This document shows, one piece after another, positions 1 through 8,565 of a stretch of 64,000 nt of DNA. Location of the stretch: NCBI RefSeq assembly GCF_014699055.1, contig NZ_JACXAC010000002.1, forward strand, positions 434,001 to 498,000. The letters are read 5' to 3'. The notes beneath the pieces are model-generated. The model was not told the origin of the DNA. It searched no databases and saw only the letters and a list, made by a program, of their open reading frames with translations. Made by a program: the position numbers and the translations under genes. Origin of the DNA: Hymenobacter armeniacus. GTDB taxonomy: Bacteria; Bacteroidota; Bacteroidia; Cytophagales; Hymenobacteraceae. Position 1 is the first letter of the stretch, and each line of letters starts with the position of its first letter.

Positions 1-576
1 CGCCCGGTACTCGCTCCAGCGCACCGGAATGCTGCGCTGAAAGTCCCAGCCCCGGAAATTAGACAGGTAGTTGGAATACAGCGTGTAGCGAAACTCAACC
101 ACCGAGCCCACCCGCACGTGGGGCAGCGCAAACCGCTGCAGCGAGTAGAGCTCCGACTTCTTCAGCAACACGCCCGTGGTCGCCTGCAGGGGCATTTGCT
201 CCACTTTGCCATTCACCAAGTTGTAAGTGAAGCCCTGCACGTTGGTCAGGCGCTCGGCATGGCCGGGCTGGTCGTGCCGCAGCAGGGCTTCAAAGTTGCC
301 CCAGTCCAGGCCGGACTTTTTCAAAATCTTGATGCGCGTTATCCGGTCGAAGCGCACTTCGCCGCCGTTGGGGATGCTGGCGGTGCCGTAGTCGCACAGC
401 ACCACCGCCTCGGCGGCGCTGTCGGCCACGAAGGGCGCGGCCGTCAGCAGTTGGCTATCGATGTGGCCAAACTTGACGGGTTCGGGCTGGGCCAGCGCCG
501 GGTGCCGGGCCAACGCCTGCACGAGCAGTAGCGGTAGCAGCCGTCGCATGCTGCGAAGCAGAAAAGAAGCCGGCAT
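1..576 (-). CDS. DUF3857-type protein, N-terminal part (cut by window edge)
   Basis: The open frame runs from an ATG at 576 to the window edge without a stop, giving 192 codons. A second in-frame ATG lies at 549. The N-terminus has a basic start and a Leu-rich core (RRLLPLLLVQALA) ending near ALAQ, a plausible signal peptide. The mature part contains TRIKILKKSGLDWG and FALPHVRVGSVVEFRYTLYS, which resemble the DUF3857 domain found upstream of transglutaminase-like domains in Bacteroidota secreted proteins. The transglutaminase part, if present, lies outside the window. The family is thought to be exported; its substrate is unknown. Family assignment is from memory of these motifs and is moderately secure; function is not known. 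Confidence 0.7.
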   Translation of the reverse strand, partial: MPASFLLRSMRRLLPLLLVQALARHPALAQPEPVKFGHIDSQLLTAAPFVADSAAEAVVLCDYGTASIPNGGEVRFDRITRIKILKKSGLDWGNFEALLRHDQPGHAERLTNVQGFTYNLVNGKVEQMPLQATTGVLLKKSELYSLQRFALPHVRVGSVVEFRYTLYSNYLSNFRGWDFQRSIPVRWSEYRA

Positions 577-670
577 CAATTAAAAAGAAAGGGGTAGACA
601 GTCTTTGAAACCCTAAAAATAGAAGAATCTATCTGAATTTCACCAACTATTCATCTTTCTTTTTGGGCCG

Positions 671-1906
671 CTACACCACCTCTTCGGGCGAGGGTTCCGG
701 CCGCGCTTCCGAGGCATTTTCGTGGCTCACCGGACCGGTGCTTTTCACGCTTAGCAGGTAGCCAATGGCCGCCAGCACGCACAGCAGGCTAAGGCCGTGC
801 ACGTAGGGCAACTGCGCGGCTTGATTGGCAAAAATCCAGCCCGCCAAGAGCGCGCCCAGCCCGATGCCGATTTCGAGGGCGATGTACATGGTGGCCACGC
901 CGCGGCCGCGGTGCTCGGGGTGGCTCAGGTCGATGGTCCAGGCGTAGAGCGTGGGCGAGTTCAGGCCAGTGCCCAGCCCAAACACCACGGCCCCGGCCAG
1001 AAACACCGGCACCGACGGGCACCACACCAGCAGCGCCAGCCCCGCGGCCAGGATGCCTGCCGACCAGCGCAGCACCGGCACCCGCCCGTAGGTGTCCGAC
1101 GACTTGCCCGCCACCAGCCGCACCGCCAGCGAGGCCGCCGTGTAGCAGATGTAGAACAGCCCCTTGGTAGAACCGGCCAGCCCCAGCAGCCGGCTTTGGT
1201 CGGGAATGACGGTGAGCACCGCGCCGTAGGGAAACAGGCACAGCGCCGTGACCAGCGAGGGCGCCAGCACGCGCGGCTCCAGCACTTCGGCCCATTTCAG
1301 GCGCAGCAAACCCAGGCTGAAGCGCCGCCGCTGGGCCCGGGGCAGGGTTTCGGTGAGGGTGCCCTGCACCAGCACCGAGAGCAGCGCCGCCCCGCTGGAG
1401 CAGTAAAACATGGCGTTGAGCGAGAACGTCTCGGCCACCCACGAGCCGAAGGCCGGCCCGAAGGCCATGCCCAGGGCCCCCGTCACGCCCAGCAGGCCCA
1501 TGGCCTCGCCGCGCCGGGCCACGGGCACGATGTCGGCCACGTAGGCGGCCGTGCCGGTGGGCTTGAAGCCCGTGCTGAACCCGTGCAGCAGCCGCAGCGT
1601 GAGAAACCCCGACACGGTGAGCGCCCAGGGATAGAAAAAACCGCACACAAAGCACACCAGCGAGCCAAACACCATCACCGGAATGCGGCCCACGGTGTCG
1701 GCCAGCTTGCCCGAAAACGGCCGCGAAATGGCCGCCGTGAGCGTAAACAGCGAAATGATGAAGCCTTTGTACTCGGCGCCGCCCAGCCGCGAGAGGTGCT
1801 CGGGCAGCTCGGGCAGCAGCAGGTTGAAGCTGGCAAAAAACAGGAAGGACGACAAACACATCAGCCAGAAGCCGACGGAGTAGGTGCGGGGTGCGGAAGG
1901 GGCCAT
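671..1906 (-). CDS. MFS transporter
   Basis: A 411-residue, very hydrophobic protein with about 12 predicted membrane segments, the usual size for the major facilitator superfamily. The loop after helix 2 reads SGKLADTVGRIPVMVFG, the classic MFS motif A (G-x-L-a-D-x-x-G-R-r/k). A similar copy, AGKSSDTYGRVPVLRW, occurs in the second half, as expected for two six-helix repeats. The ATG at 1906 is chosen because upstream codons in the same frame encode no membrane or leader features. It is divergent from the 90-residue gene at 2012, with 105 bp of shared promoter region. The substrate cannot be told; drug or metabolite export is likely by analogy with similar MFS proteins. Confidence 0.88.
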   Translation of the reverse strand: MAPSAPRTYSVGFWLMCLSSFLFFASFNLLLPELPEHLSRLGGAEYKGFIISLFTLTAAISRPFSGKLADTVGRIPVMVFGSLVCFVCGFFYPWALTVSGFLTLRLLHGFSTGFKPTGTAAYVADIVPVARRGEAMGLLGVTGALGMAFGPAFGSWVAETFSLNAMFYCSSGAALLSVLVQGTLTETLPRAQRRRFSLGLLRLKWAEVLEPRVLAPSLVTALCLFPYGAVLTVIPDQSRLLGLAGSTKGLFYICYTAASLAVRLVAGKSSDTYGRVPVLRWSAGILAAGLALLVWCPSVPVFLAGAVVFGLGTGLNSPTLYAWTIDLSHPEHRGRGVATMYIALEIGIGLGALLAGWIFANQAAQLPYVHGLSLLCVLAAIGYLLSVKSTGPVSHENASEARPEPSPEEVV

Positions 1907-2011
1907 AGGAAGCCGCAAAGGTCGGCAGGCGCGCTCACCCGCGCGGCCAGAGAACGTGCGAGCCGGAACCATGTGGCCGGGGGCTGTGTATATTGGCCAG
2001 CCTTTACAATT

Positions 2012-2284
2012 ATGCCCATGGAAGTCGCCAACCACACCTTCGCCGAAGCCACCACCACCGCGCCGTTCATCGACTACGCCATCTGCGTCGACGACGAGAA
2101 TCGCCCCGCCCGGCACGTGGGCGACTGGCCCGTGAAGGGACAGGTCTACGCCGTGCGCGTCACCGAGGGCAAGGCCGAAGGCACCGACCTTGTGCACGTG
2201 CTCAGCTTTCAGGGCGAAGCTCCCTACTACAATGCCTTTGCGCCGCACCGCTTCGAAATCATCGAGCGCGTGTGGCTTAACTAG
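2012..2284 (+). CDS. Small conserved-looking protein, function unknown
   Basis: A 90-residue soluble protein starting MPMEVANHTF (a second ATG is at 2018). It has no signal peptide or membrane segment. The body (GDWPVKGQVYAVRV, then F-Q-G-E-A and RFEIIERVWLN at the end) reads as a short mixed alpha/beta domain, with alternating hydrophobics that could form a small beta barrel. Codon use matches neighbours, and a strong terminator hairpin follows at 2309, which supports a real transcription unit. The much longer open frame extending upstream overlaps the MFS gene antisense and is a shadow. I do not recognise a named family; I believe similar short proteins occur in Hymenobacter relatives. Confidence 0.65.
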   Translation: MPMEVANHTFAEATTTAPFIDYAICVDDENRPARHVGDWPVKGQVYAVRVTEGKAEGTDLVHVLSFQGEAPYYNAFAPHRFEIIERVWLN

Positions 2285-2308
2285 CTTTTTGCTGGGTAGA
2301 TGATTGTA

Positions 2309-2337
2309 AGCCCCGGTTGCACTCAGCAGCCGGGGCT
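2309..2337 (+). terminator. Rho-independent terminator after the 90-residue gene
   Basis: Arms AGCCCCGG (2309-2316) and CCGGGGCT (2330-2337) enclose a 13-nt loop and are followed by TTGCTTTTT. It lies 25 nt past the stop of the small gene. Confidence 0.75.
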
Positions 2338-2400
2338 TTGCTTTTTCGGGCCGGTCAGCATTGGGCATTGGGGCCGTGCCCGACAGCATTTGGGGCAAAC

Positions 2401-2434
2401 AAAAACCCCGCAGCCAGGCCGGCTGCGGGGTTTT
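2401..2434 (-). terminator. Terminator for the beta-helix gene (may act both ways)
   Basis: A perfect 10-bp stem, CCCCGCAGCC (2406-2415) with GGCTGCGGGG (2421-2430), is flanked by an A run on the left and TTTTATTTT on the right. It is 18 nt beyond the stop of the minus-strand gene ending at 2452. Confidence 0.8.
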
Positions 2435-2451
2435 ATTTTAATACAACTTGC

Positions 2452-5400
2452 TTATTCCATCACCAGCATTTTCACCACCGTGCCGGCCTCGGTGCGCAGG
2501 TGCAGGGCATACACGCCCGGGGCAAGGCCCGTGAGCAGCAGCGCGTGCGCGGCCTGGCCGGCCGGCAACGCCTGCTGGCGCACCACCCGGCCCAGGGCGT
2601 CGACCAGGGCGGCGGTCCCGGGCTGGCGGCTCAGGCCCAAGGGCAGCTCCAACACGGCCTGGGTGCGGGCGGGGTTGGGGTAGAGGGCTACCTGGCCGGC
2701 CAATGCGGCCGGGGCAGTGCCCAGCGCCTGCTGTGCCCCCAGCACCAGCTCGAAGCGCGCGGGGCTGAGGGCCCCGGCAGTGGCCGCCGTGAAGCGGTAG
2801 GCGGGCTGCTGGTGCAGGTCGGTGAGGGTGCCGAGCTGCCGGTCGCGCAGGTACACGGGCACGTTGGACAGGTTCAGCAGCTGGCTGGCGGAGAGGGTGT
2901 AGGCGCCCGCCGTGGGCACGGCCACGGCCAGCGGCAGCACGCGCGGGCCGGTGCCCAGCGCGGGTTGGCCGTCGATGCTGAGCCGCGGGGTGCCGGCGAG
3001 GGCCGTGGCGAGGTTCAGGCCCGAGGGGTTGGGCAGCTTGGCGGCGTCGTAGGCGGCATCGAAGCTGCTGGTGGCGCCCGCCTCGAAGTACACCGTCGCC
3101 TCATCGGTGAGCGGGCTGGCCACGCCCTGCAGGCTGAGCTGCACCAGGGGGCGGGTTTCGGCCGCGCCGCGCTGGAAGGTGGTGCCATTGGGAGCAGTCA
3201 GGCGCTGGCCGTTGCGGAACGTCAGGCTGGCCGTGCTTTGGCCGGCGGCCACGCGGGCGAAGAAGGCCTGGCCCACGGGCAGCACCGGGTTGCCCACGCC
3301 GTTCACGTAGCTGCGGTACTGGCCCGCGTACTGGGCCGTGCTGCCGTACACGTACACAGCGCTTTCCAGCCCGGCGCGGTCGGCCGTGGCCACCAGCGAG
3401 TAGTCGAGCGGGGCCGGGTAGGGGTTGCCGAGCAGCTGCCAGCCGCCATCGGCGTAGCGGGCGCGGGCGCTGGTCAGGGCCAGGGGCAGGTCGCCGTTGG
3501 TGAGGGTGCCCACGAAGTCGACCAGCTGCGAGGCGCCGATGTTCACGGCGTAGCCCCGGCCCACGGCCAGCGGGTCGCTGAGGGCGGCGGGCGAGAAAAA
3601 GCCTTTGTCGAAGTCACTTAGTGCGTTGGTCAGCGCCAGGCGGCTGTCGTCGTAGCCGAATACCGTCGGGAAAGACGTCACGCTGGCGGGGGCCGCGGCC
3701 GTGTTGTAGGCCGGGTTCACCACGGGCGCGAAGGCCGCGGTGGCTAGGTCGGCCACGGTGGTGCTTTGCACCGGCGAGCTGAAATGGCGGTAGCCGGCGC
3801 CGGCGTTCTGGCCGGGGTCGATGGCGCGCTGCACCGTGGCCGCGCCCAGCACCGCGCCGCCGCTGTTCACCACCAGCGCGTCGGCGGCCACGCCGCCGCT
3901 CACGGCCGAGAGCAGCGTGAGCGTTTTGCCGTTGGTGCTGAGGTTGCCCACCAGTGTGAGCACGCCCTGAATGCTAGCCGCCGTGCCCAAGGTGGCCCCG
4001 CCCGCCCCCACGGTGAGGCTCCGGTATGCGCCGGCGCTGGCGCCGCCGAGCAACTGGTTGGCCGTGCCGCTGGTGGCCAGCGTGCCCGCGGTGGCCGTGA
4101 AGGTGCCGTTGTTGGTCAGGTCGCCGGTGAGGCTGAGCGTGCCCCCGGTCTGGCCGAGCGCCGCCCCCGCGGCGAGGGTCAGGTTTTCGGCTGTGGCCGC
4201 GCCCGCGCCAATGAGCGGGTAGCGCGGCGCCACGGGAACGAGGGCATCGGCCGTGGCCGTGGGCACGCCCGCGGTCCAGTTGGCGGCGTCAAACCAGTCG
4301 GTGCTCACCGCGCCCGTCCAGGTGCTGAGGGCGGCGGCCTCGAAGGCGCCCAGGTCGGGGGCTGCGCCGAGGTAGGGCAGGCCCACGCTCACGCCGGCAT
4401 CGACGAGGCCGCTGCCCGGCGCCAGCCGCAGGGTGCTGATGACGGGCAGGGCGCCGTCGGCTTGGCGCGGCGCCCGCAGCTGGGTGGTGTCGAGGCTGAG
4501 GAAGTCGGCCGCCGTCACGCCCGCTCCGAGGGCGTTGTGGTCGAAGGTGCTGGCCGAGCGGCTAATGCTAATGGTGTCGGGATTGTTGGCCGAGCGGCCC
4601 CGGTAGCTGATGTTGTTGCGCAGCACGTGGCCGTAGCCGGGCACGTCCACCAGGTAGCCGCTGGCGGTTTTGTCCTTGCGGTTCACCATGTTGTAGTTGG
4701 TGGCGTTGTGGTAGGCCGTGTTGTTGTACCAGTAGCTGCCCGCTTGGTGGTGGTTCGAGTAGAAGCCGTTCGACTTGTTGCGCACCGAGAGGCACAGCTG
4801 CACGGTGTTGTTGGGCACCACGGCCGGAAACGAGGTGGAGGTGCCGTAGCCGCCCGCCTTGAAGCCGTTGCCGTCGCCGCGGCTCACGAAGTTCTGGGTG
4901 TAGCCGTTGTAGAAGGCCCAGCAGTTCTCAAACGTGGTGGCGGCGAAGGCCGAGATGCAGTCGTAGCCGTCGTCGCTGTTTTGCCAGGCGCGGCAGCCCC
5001 GAAACACGATGCCCGTGTAGTTGGCGTTGTTGGGGTGCGAGCCGAAGCCGTCCACGTTGCCGCCGTTGGCGGCGCCGGTGGAGTTCGAGGTGTTCACGTT
5101 GTCGTTGTTGCGGTAGGCATCGCAATTGAGCACCAAGGTGTTGCCGCCCCGGCTCAGGTAAAAGCCGATGGCCTGCCCGTCGTGCATGCTCAGGCGCTCG
5201 TAAATGTTGTTGCCGCCCGCCCCGCTCTGCGAGAAGCAGATGGACTGCGTGTTGGTGTTGGTGGGCACCAGCGGCACCCGCACGCCCACCACTTCCAGCC
5301 CCCGCAGGTGGATGTAGGAGCCCGTTATCTCAAACGCGCTGATGCGATAGGGCGCCGCAAAGGTGACGTTGGCGTTGCTAACGCCCACGTTGGGGTCGAT

Positions 5401-5733
5401 GTTGGCGTAGTTGAAAACAGGCCGCTCGCCGGGGTAGGCCCAGTAGTTGATGCGGCCCGCCGCGGCCGAGCCGCTCTTGCTCAGTTGCGTCACGTAGGCA
5501 TACGGGCTCACGTAGTTCGCTATCTGGGAGCTCTGCATCAGGTACGTGCCGCCGCGCACCCACACCGTGTCGCCGGGCGCCACGGCCACCTGGGCCCGCT
5601 GAATGCTGAGAAAGGGCTGGAGAATGGTGCCGCTGTTCGTGTCGTTGCCGGTGGGGGCCACGTAGTATTTTGCGGAAAATGCCGGGCCAAAGCTCAGGGC
5701 CAGCAGCAAGACCAGTAAGTAACGGTTTGCCAT
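2452..5733 (-). CDS. Secreted right-handed beta-helix protein, PL9 pectate-lyase-like, with T9SS sorting domain
   Basis: 1093 residues. A signal peptide (MANRYLLVLLLALSFGPAFS) sets the start at 5733; the frame extends 19 codons further but without leader character. Residues about 20-65 (KYYVAPTGNDTNSGT, then VAPGDTVWVRGGTY) are the usual opening of parallel beta-helix lyases. Residues about 270-360 contain NSDDGYDCISA, GDGNGFKAGGYG and NGFYSNHHQAG, which match my memory of family 9 pectate lyases, where acidic residues bind calcium and a lysine in the N-G-F-K element is catalytic. A glycine/alanine/threonine-rich middle carries autotransporter-like repeats. The end (ALYPNPARTQAVLEL to GVYALHLRTEAG) is a T9SS type A sorting domain, so the protein should be exported and anchored at the cell surface. 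Likely role: degradation of pectin-like polysaccharide. PL9 membership is inferred. Confidence 0.85.
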   Translation of the reverse strand: MANRYLLVLLLALSFGPAFSAKYYVAPTGNDTNSGTILQPFLSIQRAQVAVAPGDTVWVRGGTYLMQSSQIANYVSPYAYVTQLSKSGSAAAGRINYWAYPGERPVFNYANIDPNVGVSNANVTFAAPYRISAFEITGSYIHLRGLEVVGVRVPLVPTNTNTQSICFSQSGAGGNNIYERLSMHDGQAIGFYLSRGGNTLVLNCDAYRNNDNVNTSNSTGAANGGNVDGFGSHPNNANYTGIVFRGCRAWQNSDDGYDCISAFAATTFENCWAFYNGYTQNFVSRGDGNGFKAGGYGTSTSFPAVVPNNTVQLCLSVRNKSNGFYSNHHQAGSYWYNNTAYHNATNYNMVNRKDKTASGYLVDVPGYGHVLRNNISYRGRSANNPDTISISRSASTFDHNALGAGVTAADFLSLDTTQLRAPRQADGALPVISTLRLAPGSGLVDAGVSVGLPYLGAAPDLGAFEAAALSTWTGAVSTDWFDAANWTAGVPTATADALVPVAPRYPLIGAGAATAENLTLAAGAALGQTGGTLSLTGDLTNNGTFTATAGTLATSGTANQLLGGASAGAYRSLTVGAGGATLGTAASIQGVLTLVGNLSTNGKTLTLLSAVSGGVAADALVVNSGGAVLGAATVQRAIDPGQNAGAGYRHFSSPVQSTTVADLATAAFAPVVNPAYNTAAAPASVTSFPTVFGYDDSRLALTNALSDFDKGFFSPAALSDPLAVGRGYAVNIGASQLVDFVGTLTNGDLPLALTSARARYADGGWQLLGNPYPAPLDYSLVATADRAGLESAVYVYGSTAQYAGQYRSYVNGVGNPVLPVGQAFFARVAAGQSTASLTFRNGQRLTAPNGTTFQRGAAETRPLVQLSLQGVASPLTDEATVYFEAGATSSFDAAYDAAKLPNPSGLNLATALAGTPRLSIDGQPALGTGPRVLPLAVAVPTAGAYTLSASQLLNLSNVPVYLRDRQLGTLTDLHQQPAYRFTAATAGALSPARFELVLGAQQALGTAPAALAGQVALYPNPARTQAVLELPLGLSRQPGTAALVDALGRVVRQQALPAGQAAHALLLTGLAPGVYALHLRTEAGTVVKMLVME

Positions 5734-5878
5734 AGTGCGTAGGATGGGAAAAGTTGAGGCGACGAACCTACGCGCCCTCTTTTTCAGCACCTTCCTGCAC
5801 CGTCATGGGCCGCCGCGCCCGCCCCTTGGCCACTGCGGCCCCCTGAAAAAAGCCCCGGCCAGCGGCCGCCCCATCGCC

Positions 5879-6199
5879 TTAGTCCAGCACCGGGCCCAGG
5901 GCCTCGCCCAGCGTCACGGCCCGGCGCAGCGACCGCCGGCAGCACTCTGCGCGCAGCAACTGGGCCACCAGGCACTCGGTGAGCTCCACGGCGCGGGCGG
6001 CCGATACCCGGCAGCGGCATTGCACCGCGTGCTGCACCCGGTCCCGAAGCTGCTCCAGGCGCCGCTGCACCAGGGCGTGCTGGTCGGGCAGCAATTCGTC
6101 GGTTTCGGCGTGGGCCAGCCGCAGGCGCGTGAGGTGGTATAGTTGCGTGGGCAGCGGCTGCGTTAGCCGCTGGTGGCAGCACGAGAGGGGAGGACACAT
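5879..6199 (-). CDS. Small Cys- and Arg-rich protein, function unknown
   Basis: A 106-residue frame starting MCPPLSCCHQ. Codon third positions are strongly G/C, as in neighbouring real genes, and the protein shows long amphipathic helical stretches (LVQRRLEQLRDRVQHAV, LVAQLLRAECCRRSLRRAV). It holds eight cysteines, several in pairs, which might bind a metal, but there is no recognisable zinc-finger spacing. The frame continues upstream to 6454 with poor composition, so the ATG at 6199 is preferred. It stands alone between the beta-helix gene and a divergent DUF1294 gene. I do not recognise a family; it could still be a spurious frame. Confidence 0.45.
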   Translation of the reverse strand: MCPPLSCCHQRLTQPLPTQLYHLTRLRLAHAETDELLPDQHALVQRRLEQLRDRVQHAVQCRCRVSAARAVELTECLVAQLLRAECCRRSLRRAVTLGEALGPVLD

Positions 6200-6540
6200 G
6201 GCATAAAAGCTGGGCAAAAAGCGTGAACTACAACGCCCTGCGTGGCAGGATGCAGGGCTGCTATCACATAATTGTACCAAGCTGCCCCTACGGTCGGGCT
6301 TAATCGAAATAAAATTTTCGTTTTCCACAATCCGGGCGGTACTGTGCAACATTGTGGCGAAGGCCGGAGCTGCCCGCAGGCCGTGACACGCCGCCGCTCC
6401 AGCCGCTGCAGAGCTGCAGCTGCGAGCAGATGCCCGCCTTTGCGCTTGGCGCAACGCCCTAACTTGCGGCCCCCCGATGCCATCTGCGGCTGCCTCACCG
6501 CTGGCATCCCATTTCCCGCCCCCGTTCTTACGCCCGCCCC
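6200..6540. other. Intergenic region between divergent genes
   Basis: 341 bp with no convincing gene. The stretch 6260-6330 is locally AT-richer and probably holds the promoter of the minus-strand small gene. Near 6439-6467 the plus strand reads TTTG, a 17-nt gap and TAACTTGC, an imperfect match to the Bacteroidota TTTG/TAnnTTTG promoter, which may drive the DUF1294 gene at 6541 through a leader of about 70 nt. Confidence 0.4.
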
Positions 6541-6819
6541 ATGACCATCCTCCTGAGCTGCCTCTTGTTTTTCAATCTGCTGTGCTTCCTGCTCTTCGCC
6601 CTCGATAAGCGCAAAGCCCAACGGGCCCAGCGGCGCATTGCCGAAAACACGCTGCACCTCGCCACGCTGCCCGGCGCGGCCCCCGGCGCGTGGGCCGCCA
6701 TCTGGCTGCTGCACCACAAAAACCGCAAGGCCGCCTTCTGGGGCGTTACCCTGGGGCTGACGCTGCTGCAAGGCGCGGCGCTCTATTTCGCGTGGCCTTA
6801 TTTGCCGGCGCCGTTGTAG
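6541..6819 (+). CDS. DUF1294 family membrane protein
   Basis: A 92-residue protein with three hydrophobic segments (near residues 3-20, 44-57 and 65-86). The family signature is visible: FALDKRKAQRAQRRIAENTL after the first helix, then a Gly/Ala-rich helix and HHKNRKAAFWG before the last helix, equivalent to the usual LFRHKTKHPKF. Length is typical of the stand-alone DUF1294 domain. The family is an inner-membrane protein of unknown function. It is transcribed alone, divergently from the small Cys-rich gene. Confidence 0.8.
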   Translation: MTILLSCLLFFNLLCFLLFALDKRKAQRAQRRIAENTLHLATLPGAAPGAWAAIWLLHHKNRKAAFWGVTLGLTLLQGAALYFAWPYLPAPL

Positions 6820-6959
6820 CCGCGTCAGGTGTCTGCCTGCGGGTGGCCCGGCCCGGCAGCGGCGCCTGTATTGGTGGAATCTTTAGTGCCAAAGTTGGGG
6901 CCGGTAACGACTTCCGGTGGGTCGGGGGTACGAAAAAGCCTCAGCCTCATCCGCTGCGG

Positions 6960-7079
6960 GGGCTGCTGAAGCTACTCCATTGAATGGGGCCCTCTCGCAG
7001 CCGTGCGCTGGCGGGAATCCTTTCTTCAGGCAATAATTGGAGCGTATTTACCCTTCAAAAAAACCTGCCCTTTCCCGAG
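6960..7079. repeat. Non-coding repeat, copy 1 (3' of the acetyltransferase gene)
   Basis: About 120 bp that aligns with 8415-8537 in the same orientation. Shared blocks include GGGCTGCTG-AGCTACTC at the left, TTTCAGG/TTTCTTCAGG-A-TAATT in the middle, and TTTACC-TTCAAAAAAACC plus a CCCTTT-CC block at the right. Read on the minus strand it starts two bases after the stop codon of the gene at 7081 and ends at a hairpin (CAGCC...GGCTG) followed by a T run near 6930, so it is probably a 3' untranslated region. Confidence 0.7.
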
Positions 7080-7080
7080 C

Positions 7081-7659
7081 CTAGTTACCCGGCACAGGGG
7101 ATGGCCGAAGCACGCGCAGGACCCGGCAGGGATTGCCGGCGGCCAGCACATCGGCCGGAATATCTTTGGTCACCACGCTGCCCGCCCCAATCACGGTTCG
7201 GTCGCCGATGCTGACGCCGGGGCAGATAATGGCCCCGCCGCCCACCCACACGTCGGCGCCGATGCGGATGGGTTTCGCGTATTCCAGCCCGCGGGCCCGC
7301 TCCTGGTAGTCGAGCGGGTGGGTGGCGGTGTACACCTGCACGCCCGGCCCAAACAGGGTGCGGCTGCCGATGGTCACGGCCGCCACGTCGAGAATGGTGC
7401 AGTTGAAGTTGAAAAACACCTGGTCGCCCATCGTGATGTTGGTGCCGTAGTCGCAGTAGAAGGGCGGCGTCACGTCCGGCGCCGGGCCCGCGTGGGGCAG
7501 CAGGGCGCGCAGCAGGCGGGCGCGCTCGGCGGGCTGCTCGGCGGGGGCCGCGTTCAGGGATTGCAGGAGGCCCTGGGTGCGCAGGCGCTCGGCCAGCAGC
7601 TGCGGGTCCTGGGCATCATACAGCTCGCCGGCGAGCATCTTCTCTTTTTCGGTGGGCAT
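7081..7659 (-). CDS. maa: Maltose/galactoside O-acetyltransferase-type hexapeptide-repeat acetyltransferase
   Basis: 192 residues, the normal size of maltose/galactoside O-acetyltransferases. The N-terminus MPTEKEKMLAGELYDAQDP is the typical Mac helical domain of this group. It is followed by left-handed beta-helix hexapeptide repeats (GTNITMGDQVFFNFNC, IRIGADVWVGGGAIICPGV, IGDRTVIGAGSVVTKDIP) and the closing G-N-P-C-R-V. The catalytic histidine is in YTATHPLD. It should move an acetyl group from acetyl-CoA to a sugar hydroxyl in the cytoplasm. The upstream DUF1349 gene ends 11 nt before this ATG, so the two are probably one transcript. The exact sugar acceptor cannot be told. Confidence 0.88.
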   Translation of the reverse strand: MPTEKEKMLAGELYDAQDPQLLAERLRTQGLLQSLNAAPAEQPAERARLLRALLPHAGPAPDVTPPFYCDYGTNITMGDQVFFNFNCTILDVAAVTIGSRTLFGPGVQVYTATHPLDYQERARGLEYAKPIRIGADVWVGGGAIICPGVSIGDRTVIGAGSVVTKDIPADVLAAGNPCRVLRVLRPSPVPGN

Positions 7660-7670
7660 CGCGGCGGGCG

Positions 7671-8300
7671 TTATTTGGCGGCGGCGAGGGGCGTCACGGA
7701 GAAGTCCGTGAACTCGACGGGGAAGCCTTTGCCATCGGGGGCGGCGCACATCACGCCGATTTGCACCTTCCGGCCGGGCGTGGGCGGGAAGTAGGCCAGG
7801 CGCAGCATCTTGAAGTCCTGGTTGTCGAAGGAATACTGGATTTCCACGTAGTCGCCCTTGCGCAGCAGCGTCAGCCACATGGCGGCCGGGCTGTCCTGCC
7901 GGGGCACCACCGACCAGTCCGATACCTCGCGGGTCACCACGGCGCTCACGTTCTGCACCCCCTTCACGTACTCGATGCCCGTCTTAATCCAGTTCTTCTC
8001 GTCGAGCCGAATCATGAGCCCGGCCTGGTCATAGAGGTCCTTGTACTGGCCCACCACCTTCACCTTGGCAATAAAATCGCCCGGCTGCTCCTGGTAGAAG
8101 AAGTGGCCGTTGTCGCGGATGAAGCCGTAGTGGGTCACGCGCCAGAAGTCGGTGCCGCCCTGCACCTGCACCTGGAGCGTGGTGGGGGTGCTGGTGATTT
8201 TGGCCGGCGCGTGCAGCCAGTGCATGGTGGTAAAGGATTGGGCCATCGCAGCGGGGGCGGCCAGATAGGCGGCTGCCAAAAGTGGAAGGAATTTCATCAA
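7671..8300 (-). CDS. Secreted DUF1349 (concanavalin-like) protein
   Basis: 209 residues with a clear signal peptide (MMKFLPLLAAAYLAAPAAMAQS). The mature part matches DUF1349, a beta-sandwich family: GGTDFWRVTHYGFIRDNGHFF, KVKVVGQYKDLYDQAGLMIR, KTGIEYVKGVQNVSAVVT and QIGVMCAAPDGKGFPVEFTDF. The ATG at 8300 is followed directly by a second ATG; either may be used. The family is related to YesU-type carbohydrate-associated proteins and is often near polysaccharide genes, so a sugar-binding role outside the cytoplasm is inferred. It lies just upstream of the acetyltransferase at 7659. Confidence 0.85.
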   Translation of the reverse strand: MMKFLPLLAAAYLAAPAAMAQSFTTMHWLHAPAKITSTPTTLQVQVQGGTDFWRVTHYGFIRDNGHFFYQEQPGDFIAKVKVVGQYKDLYDQAGLMIRLDEKNWIKTGIEYVKGVQNVSAVVTREVSDWSVVPRQDSPAAMWLTLLRKGDYVEIQYSFDNQDFKMLRLAYFPPTPGRKVQIGVMCAAPDGKGFPVEFTDFSVTPLAAAK

Positions 8301-8414
8301 AGGAAGCGGGAAAAAAGAATGAACATGAGCAGAAGCGGGACAGGTGACGAGCCGCTTACGAGGCCAAGGTAGCCAGTAGCCGGAACCGCCAGAAGCCCCC
8401 GCCGCTGGCGGGGC

Positions 8415-8537
8415 GAGGGCTGCTGGAGCTACTCTGTTGGATAAATGAGAACCCTTTGCAGACGCGTCAGCCAGAGCCTTATTTCAGGGAGTAATTTGAA
8501 CGTCTTTACCTTTCAAAAAAACCACCCTTTTCCTGAA
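8415..8537. repeat. Non-coding repeat, copy 2 (3' of the VCBS gene)
   Basis: Partner of the segment at 6960-7079, with the shared blocks described there, including a TTCAAAAAAACC run and AGCTACTC. On the minus strand it begins about 30 nt after the stop of the FG-GAP gene and leads into a GC-rich hairpin around 8395-8415 (CCCCGCC / GGCGGGG). No open frame spans it. Confidence 0.7.
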
Positions 8538-8565
8538 CTACAGCACACAAAACGGCCCGGCAGTG

